Position numbers and translations under genes: made by a program. The notes below the pieces were generated by a model. The model worked only from the letters and a program-made list of their open reading frames with translations. It ran no database searches and was not told the DNA's origin. 8,937 bases of DNA from a bacterium (lineage in GTDB: Bacteria > Blakebacterota > Blakebacteria > Blakebacterales > Blakebacteraceae), in assembly GCA_025774615.1 (NCBI GenBank), contig JALGVQ010000138.1:1-8937 (forward strand), read 5' to 3'. Below, one piece after another: positions 7,031-8,937 of the stretch. The stretch's first letter is position 1; each line of letters begins with the position of its first letter.

Positions 7031-7083
7031 TCGGGTGCCGTTACCCCCGTTTTCCGCACCGGCTTTCACGGATGTGGGCGGGG

Positions 7084-7113
7084 CCGGTCAGGACCGGTTG
7101 GGACCGCCTGGGG
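7084..7113 (+). repeat. Three CCGG-type decamers of site D
   Basis: CCGGTCAGGA (7084), CCGGTTGGGA (7094) and the degenerate CCGCCTGGGG (7104) run into the tRNA fragment at 7114 in strict 10-bp register. The first two nearly match the last two decamers of site A. Confidence 0.65.
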
Positions 7114-7177
7114 CATAGTGGCCCGGGCCTGCCTTACACGCAGGAAGTCACTGGTTCGAATCCGGTATCGCACACCA
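7114..7177 (+). repeat. tRNA-Val(UAC) 3' fragment, att-like core D
   Basis: Identical to fragment A over 64 bp except for one base in the acceptor strand (CGCAC for CGCCC). That change would break an acceptor base pair in a real tRNA, fitting release from tRNA function. No TGTGCCA pair lies upstream within the usual distance. It borders the hicBA module on the left. Confidence 0.85.
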
Positions 7178-7243
7178 GTACCAACGCACTATAGATTCGC
7201 TCGAATTGCTATTCTTCCTTACAATGGAGTCACACAATCAGAG

Positions 7244-7259
7244 ATTCCTTCAAAGGAAT
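7244..7259 (+). promoter_or_regulatory. Inverted repeat covering the hicB ribosome binding site
   Basis: ATTCCTT (7244-7250), CA, AAGGAAT (7253-7259): a perfect 7-bp palindrome whose right arm contains the AAGGA Shine-Dalgarno nine bases before the hicB ATG at 7267. It could be a DNA operator or an RNA hairpin hiding the ribosome binding site. A TACAAT hexamer at 7220-7225 is a possible -10 box upstream, with only a weak -35. Confidence 0.5.
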
Positions 7260-7266
7260 GATGATC

Positions 7267-7473
7267 ATGGATGAACTGATATTCATCGTTAATGAAGCTC
7301 CTGAAGGTGGTTACACTGCTCGAGCCCTTGGGGAATCTATCTTCGCAGAGGCAGATTCGCTTGAAGATCTCCGTGAGGAGATCCGTGAGGCAGTTAAATG
7401 TCATTTTGAAGATGACAGTTCTCCAAAAGTGGTCAGGATCCATTTCGTTCGTGAAGAAATACTTTCGGTATGA
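7267..7473 (+). CDS. hicB: HicB-like antitoxin
   Basis: 68 residues from the ATG at 7267, which has AAGGA nine bases upstream; ATGs at 7258 and 7261 overlap that site and are less likely. The chain is a single short HicB-type fold: 'ELIFIVNEAPEGGYTARALGESIFAEADSLEDLREEIREAVKCHF', with the beta-strand, Gly-Gly-Tyr and acidic-helix pattern of compact HicB antitoxins. There is no C-terminal helix-turn-helix or ribbon-helix-helix domain, so it is the minimal type that neutralises HicA by direct binding. Antitoxin comes first and the frame overlaps hicA by four bases, which fits translational coupling. The pair is the only cargo between tRNA fragments D and E. Confidence 0.8.
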   Translation: MDELIFIVNEAPEGGYTARALGESIFAEADSLEDLREEIREAVKCHFEDDSSPKVVRIHFVREEILSV

Positions 7474-7712
7474 GAATACCTCGGGATCTTTCTGCTCAGG
7501 ACCTCATAACCGCTCTTAAAAAATTGGGTTATGAAGTTACTCGGCAGAAAGGCAGCCATGTGCGACTAACAACAATTGAGGAGGGGGAACATCACCTTAC
7601 TATACCGGTGCATAAGTCACTGAGAATCGGAACACTTGCAGGTATTTTGGGTGATGTGGCAGAACATTATCATATTCCTCGTGGGGAATTACTGCGAAGG
7701 CTATTCAAGTAA
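7470..7712 (+). CDS. hicA: HicA toxin (mRNA interferase family)
   Basis: 80 residues; HicA toxins have a double-stranded-RNA-binding-like fold and cleave mRNA, stopping growth until HicB binds them. The sequence shows the family layout: 'SAQDLITALKKLGYEVTRQKGSHVRL', where His30 in the G-S-H motif is the catalytic residue, then a strand region 'LTIPVHKSLRIGTLAGIL' with the usual PVH-K-(L/I)-GTL pattern. The start ATG overlaps the hicB stop (ATGA). The stop is 16 bp before arm-like motif E, leaving almost no spare DNA, as in integron cassettes. As a toxin-antitoxin pair it may protect the array from loss. Confidence 0.9.
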   Translation: MRIPRDLSAQDLITALKKLGYEVTRQKGSHVRLTTIEEGEHHLTIPVHKSLRIGTLAGILGDVAEHYHIPRGELLRRLFK

Positions 7713-7728
7713 ATTTTCAACATTCTTC

Positions 7729-7750
7729 CGCGTGCCAGATATGTGCCAAA
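7729..7750 (+). repeat. Arm-like motif E
   Basis: Matches motif A at 21 of 22 bases (CGCG for CGTG at the left), so the first TGTGCCA is changed to CGTGCCA. It follows hicA directly and precedes a shortened tRNA fragment. Confidence 0.65.
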
Positions 7751-7764
7751 CCATGTTTTTTTAG

Positions 7765-7809
7765 CTTACACGCAGGAAGTCACTGGCTCGAATCCGGTAT
7801 CGTTCACCA
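7765..7809 (+). repeat. Degenerate tRNA-Val 3' fragment, att-like core E
   Basis: 45 bp corresponding to the anticodon loop through CCA, with three differences from fragment A: one in the T loop (TTCGAAT to CTCGAAT) and two in the acceptor strand (CGCCC to CGTTC). The decamers, the small hairpin and the 5' anticodon stem are missing, leaving only 14 bp between the arm motif and this piece. It appears to be a decayed or deleted site. Confidence 0.75.
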
Positions 7810-7836
7810 GATAACCCGTTGATATACAATAGATTG

Positions 7837-7845
7837 CCCCCCCCC
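7837..7845 (+). repeat. Run of nine C
   Basis: A homopolymer of nine C in the non-coding stretch between fragment E and the uspA-type gene. It may vary in length in the population or be miscalled in sequencing. Nothing else in 7810-7905 is recognisable as a gene. Confidence 0.5.
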
Positions 7846-7908
7846 TGCTCTCAAATAATTGCCGGAGACTCGCCAGCTCTTCACGAAGGATCCCGCTCCA
7901 GCCTGTAA

Positions 7909-7926
7909 GGGATAGTGCGCTATCCC
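7909..7926 (-). terminator. Stem-loop 3' of the UspA gene
   Basis: GGGATAG (7909-7915) and CTATCCC (7920-7926) form a perfect 7-bp stem with a 4-nt loop, 30 bp after the stop of the minus-strand operon. There is no T-run on the minus-strand 3' side, so it may protect or end the transcript rather than act as a classical intrinsic terminator. Confidence 0.35.
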
Positions 7927-7956
7927 GTGATACAATCGGTAGCAACGGTTCTGTAG

Positions 7957-8388
7957 CTACCTGACTATGAGGACGGGGCAGAGCGCGCGGTGTGCAACAG
8001 CGTTTGAAACGCTCCCCAGGCACAATTCAACTCCCGGACTGTGCCCATGGGTGCCCGTCACCACCAGATCCGCTGTCTGTGCGATAGCGAACTCCACGAT
8101 GTTCTGAGCGGGATTGCCGACCAGGGTCACCTCATGTACCTGCGCGTCCAGATCTCCGAGAACTTTCCTTGTACGTTCCATAACGGATTGAGAAATCTGA
8201 ACAACCCGCTCATCGGAGGCATCCTTCGGGAGTGAAAGCAGATGAGAATAGGTTTCAACGTCGCGAGGCAATGGGAAGACATAGATCAGGAACAGTACCG
8301 TCTCGGCGTCGAACTGCAGGTGTTGAACCGCCCAGGTCACGGCTTTCAGGCTGGCTTCTGAACCGTCGGTTGTGAGGATGCATTTCAT
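7957..8388 (-). CDS. Universal stress protein, UspA family
   Basis: 143 residues, a normal length for a single-domain Usp. UspA proteins are cytoplasmic dimers that support survival under stress; members with the glycine motif bind ATP. The opening 'MKCILTTDGSEASLKAVTWA' carries the conserved Asp8, and the C-terminal signature G-x2-G-x9-G-S is exact (Gly112, Gly115, Gly125-Ser126, in 'VVTGTHGHSPGVELCLGSVS'), so this is an ATP-binding type. The ending 'CPVLIVR' is typical. AAGGA lies upstream of the ATG. It follows the DUF1858 gene in the same direction after 56 bp and is probably co-transcribed with it. Which stress it serves cannot be read from the sequence. Confidence 0.9.
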   Translation of the reverse strand: MKCILTTDGSEASLKAVTWAVQHLQFDAETVLFLIYVFPLPRDVETYSHLLSLPKDASDERVVQISQSVMERTRKVLGDLDAQVHEVTLVGNPAQNIVEFAIAQTADLVVTGTHGHSPGVELCLGSVSNAVAHRALCPVLIVR

Positions 8389-8444
8389 GGTATATTTCCT
8401 TCAGAATCCGAATGTTAGAAGTAGAATACCCACCAGGAGTCCTA

Positions 8445-8666
8445 TCAAATCGGACCCTGGGCCATGTCCATTCTCAGGTCTTTGATCAAGGCCTCCATAT
8501 CCGTGATGCCCTTACTTGCCGCTAACTCTTTGAGTGTACCCCAATATGCTTCCCCGCAGACAATGCAGACAATACCCTTGAATGCCAGAGGACCGATTAA
8601 CTCGGGATATGCTTCGACCAGATCCTCCACAAAAATATCCTCCCTCAGCGGTGGTCGATTGTTCAT
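8445..8666 (-). CDS. DUF1858 / prismane-associated redox disulfide domain protein
   Basis: 73 residues forming one DUF1858-type domain, a small fold often found near hybrid-cluster (prismane) proteins or redox enzymes. Visible are an N-terminal helix ('IFVEDLVEAYPELIGPL'), the motif 'GIVCIVCGE' with Cys34 and Cys37 as C-x2-C, and the helical tail 'TLKELAASKGITDMEALIKDL'. The cysteine pair could form a redox disulfide or bind metal. An AAGGAGA ribosome binding site precedes the ATG. It is the first gene of the leftward operon with the Usp gene, suggesting a link to redox or anaerobic stress; that link is inference. Confidence 0.8.
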   Translation of the reverse strand: MNNRPPLREDIFVEDLVEAYPELIGPLAFKGIVCIVCGEAYWGTLKELAASKGITDMEALIKDLRMDMAQGPI

Positions 8667-8689
8667 TGGATCTCTCCTTCTTTGTTTCC

Positions 8690-8753
8690 CGATCTACAAT
8701 TGCTGACGGCTATGCAAGCAACGATCTACAATTGCTGACGGCTATGCAAGCAA
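8690..8753 (-). repeat. Perfect 32-bp tandem repeat upstream of the DUF1858-UspA operon
   Basis: Units 8690-8721 and 8722-8753 are identical, and the next bases (ACGACCT) hint at a faded third. They lie 24 bp upstream of the DUF1858 start, where promoter elements are expected. On the minus strand each unit contains TTGCTT, 17 bp, TGTAGA, a weak promoter-like pair, so the repeat may duplicate a promoter or operator. No coding role is likely. Confidence 0.7.
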
Positions 8754-8931
8754 ACGACCTTCTGGTGTGTAAGGTAGTGCTATCCCAGCGGACTCTCCCG
8801 GTCAATCAGGAGAATGGCTTCGTTGCTTTTCATAATCAGCAATCTGGTTGAAGAGAGTCCTGGCATAGTAAGCATCATATATTATACTTATCAATTGATA
8901 AATTGAACATTCATAGATCTGGAGTGCAATC
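8754..8931. other. Non-coding right-hand region
   Basis: No credible gene. It contains a short relative (8768-8786) of the sequence at 7904-7926, an AT-rich tract, and the perfect 14-bp palindrome TTATCAATTGATAA (8888-8901), which resembles an operator for the gene apparently starting at the right edge. Confidence 0.4.
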
Positions 8932-8937
8932 GTGACA
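8932..8937 (+). CDS. Possible start of a gene cut by the right edge
   Basis: GTG at 8932 is preceded by GGAG (8921-8924) with seven bases between, downstream of an AT-rich region with a palindrome. Only two codons are visible, so nothing can be said about the product and the call rests on the ribosome binding site alone. Confidence 0.3.

Larger units (their letters stand above)
5093..7075 (+). mobile_element. Presumed inserted block carrying the PadR/membrane-protein operon
   Basis: Motif C lacks its decamers and tRNA part, and fragment D has these but no arm motif. Joining 5092 to about 7076 would rebuild one normal site. The block is noticeably GC-richer than its neighbours, most strongly from the padR gene onward. 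No transposase, clear terminal inverted repeat or target duplication was found, so the mechanism is unknown and the edges are approximate. Confidence 0.45.
801..7809 (+). mobile_element. Array of gene modules separated by tRNA-Val-derived att-like sites
   Basis: Four same-direction copies of the 3' part of a tRNA-Val(UAC) gene (ending at 997, 2811, 7177 and 7809) and four copies of a paired TGTGCCA motif (starting at 801, 2699, 5055 and 7729) divide the interval into modules: Fic, propeller-hydrolase plus PadR/membrane protein, and HicBA. Distances between equivalent bases of neighbouring tRNA fragments are 1814, 4366 and 632 bp. Tyrosine recombinases often insert at tRNA 3' ends and leave such repeats. 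No recombinase gene is present, so the modules would need one supplied from elsewhere. That this is a mobile array is inference; the repeats themselves are seen directly. Confidence 0.65.

Noticed and set aside
7030-7083. Intrinsic terminator after the membrane-protein gene
   Set aside because: Only short GGGT/ACCC and GGTGC/GCACC pairings without a T-run; not convincing.
801-7809. CRISPR array
   Set aside because: Repeats are separated by whole genes of varying length, not by uniform spacers, and no cas gene is present.
7766-8023. 85-residue minus-strand frame ending in DTGFEPVTSCV
   Set aside because: That ending is the antisense translation of a tRNA T arm and anticodon arm; the rest overlaps the UspA 3' end in another frame.

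Overview
The window is accessory DNA from a bacterium that cannot be placed with confidence. Base composition is mid-GC over most of it, with one clearly GC-richer block (about 5190-7030) and AT-richer stretches around hicBA and upstream of the Fic gene. An exported seven-bladed PD40 propeller fused to an esterase, a UspA protein, a prismane-associated DUF1858 protein and a PadR/membrane-protein pair would suit an environmental Gram-negative lineage of the FCB type, but no marker gene settles this.

The main feature is a row of one- or two-gene modules separated by a repeated composite site. Complete copies have three parts in fixed order: (i) a 22-bp motif holding two TGTGCCA direct repeats 11 bp apart; (ii) a run of 10-bp repeats beginning CCGG(T); (iii) a 64-bp piece that is the exact 3' portion of a tRNA-Val(UAC) gene (anticodon arm, 5-nt variable loop, T arm, acceptor 3' strand, CCA) with no matching 5' half. 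Tyrosine recombinases commonly use tRNA 3' ends as attachment sites, so I read these as att-like sites left by repeated integration. No integrase, intact tRNA or other mobility gene is in the window.

Layout: 3-686, end of a DUF1566-domain protein; 801-997, site A; 999-2510 (minus), a Fic AMP-transferase-family protein whose upstream region carries GGTCGAAAT repeats; 2699-2811, site B; 3013-5007, the exported propeller-hydrolase; 5055-5076, arm motif C alone; 5270-7030, PadR regulator and multi-spanning membrane protein behind a near-perfect sigma70 promoter; 7084-7177, decamers and tRNA fragment D alone; 7267-7712, a HicB/HicA toxin-antitoxin pair; 7729-7809, degenerate site E; 7957-8666 (minus), DUF1858 protein and UspA as a small operon; 8754-8937, no gene except a possible start at the right edge. 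Motif C lacks its tRNA half and fragment D lacks its arm half, so the PadR/membrane block appears to have been inserted into a former complete site.

The modules share no pathway. They look like independent cargo (two toxin-type modules, a secreted hydrolase, a regulated membrane protein, stress proteins) held together by the repeated site, much as in an integron array but with tRNA-derived boundaries. Circular excision of single modules is the main testable prediction.
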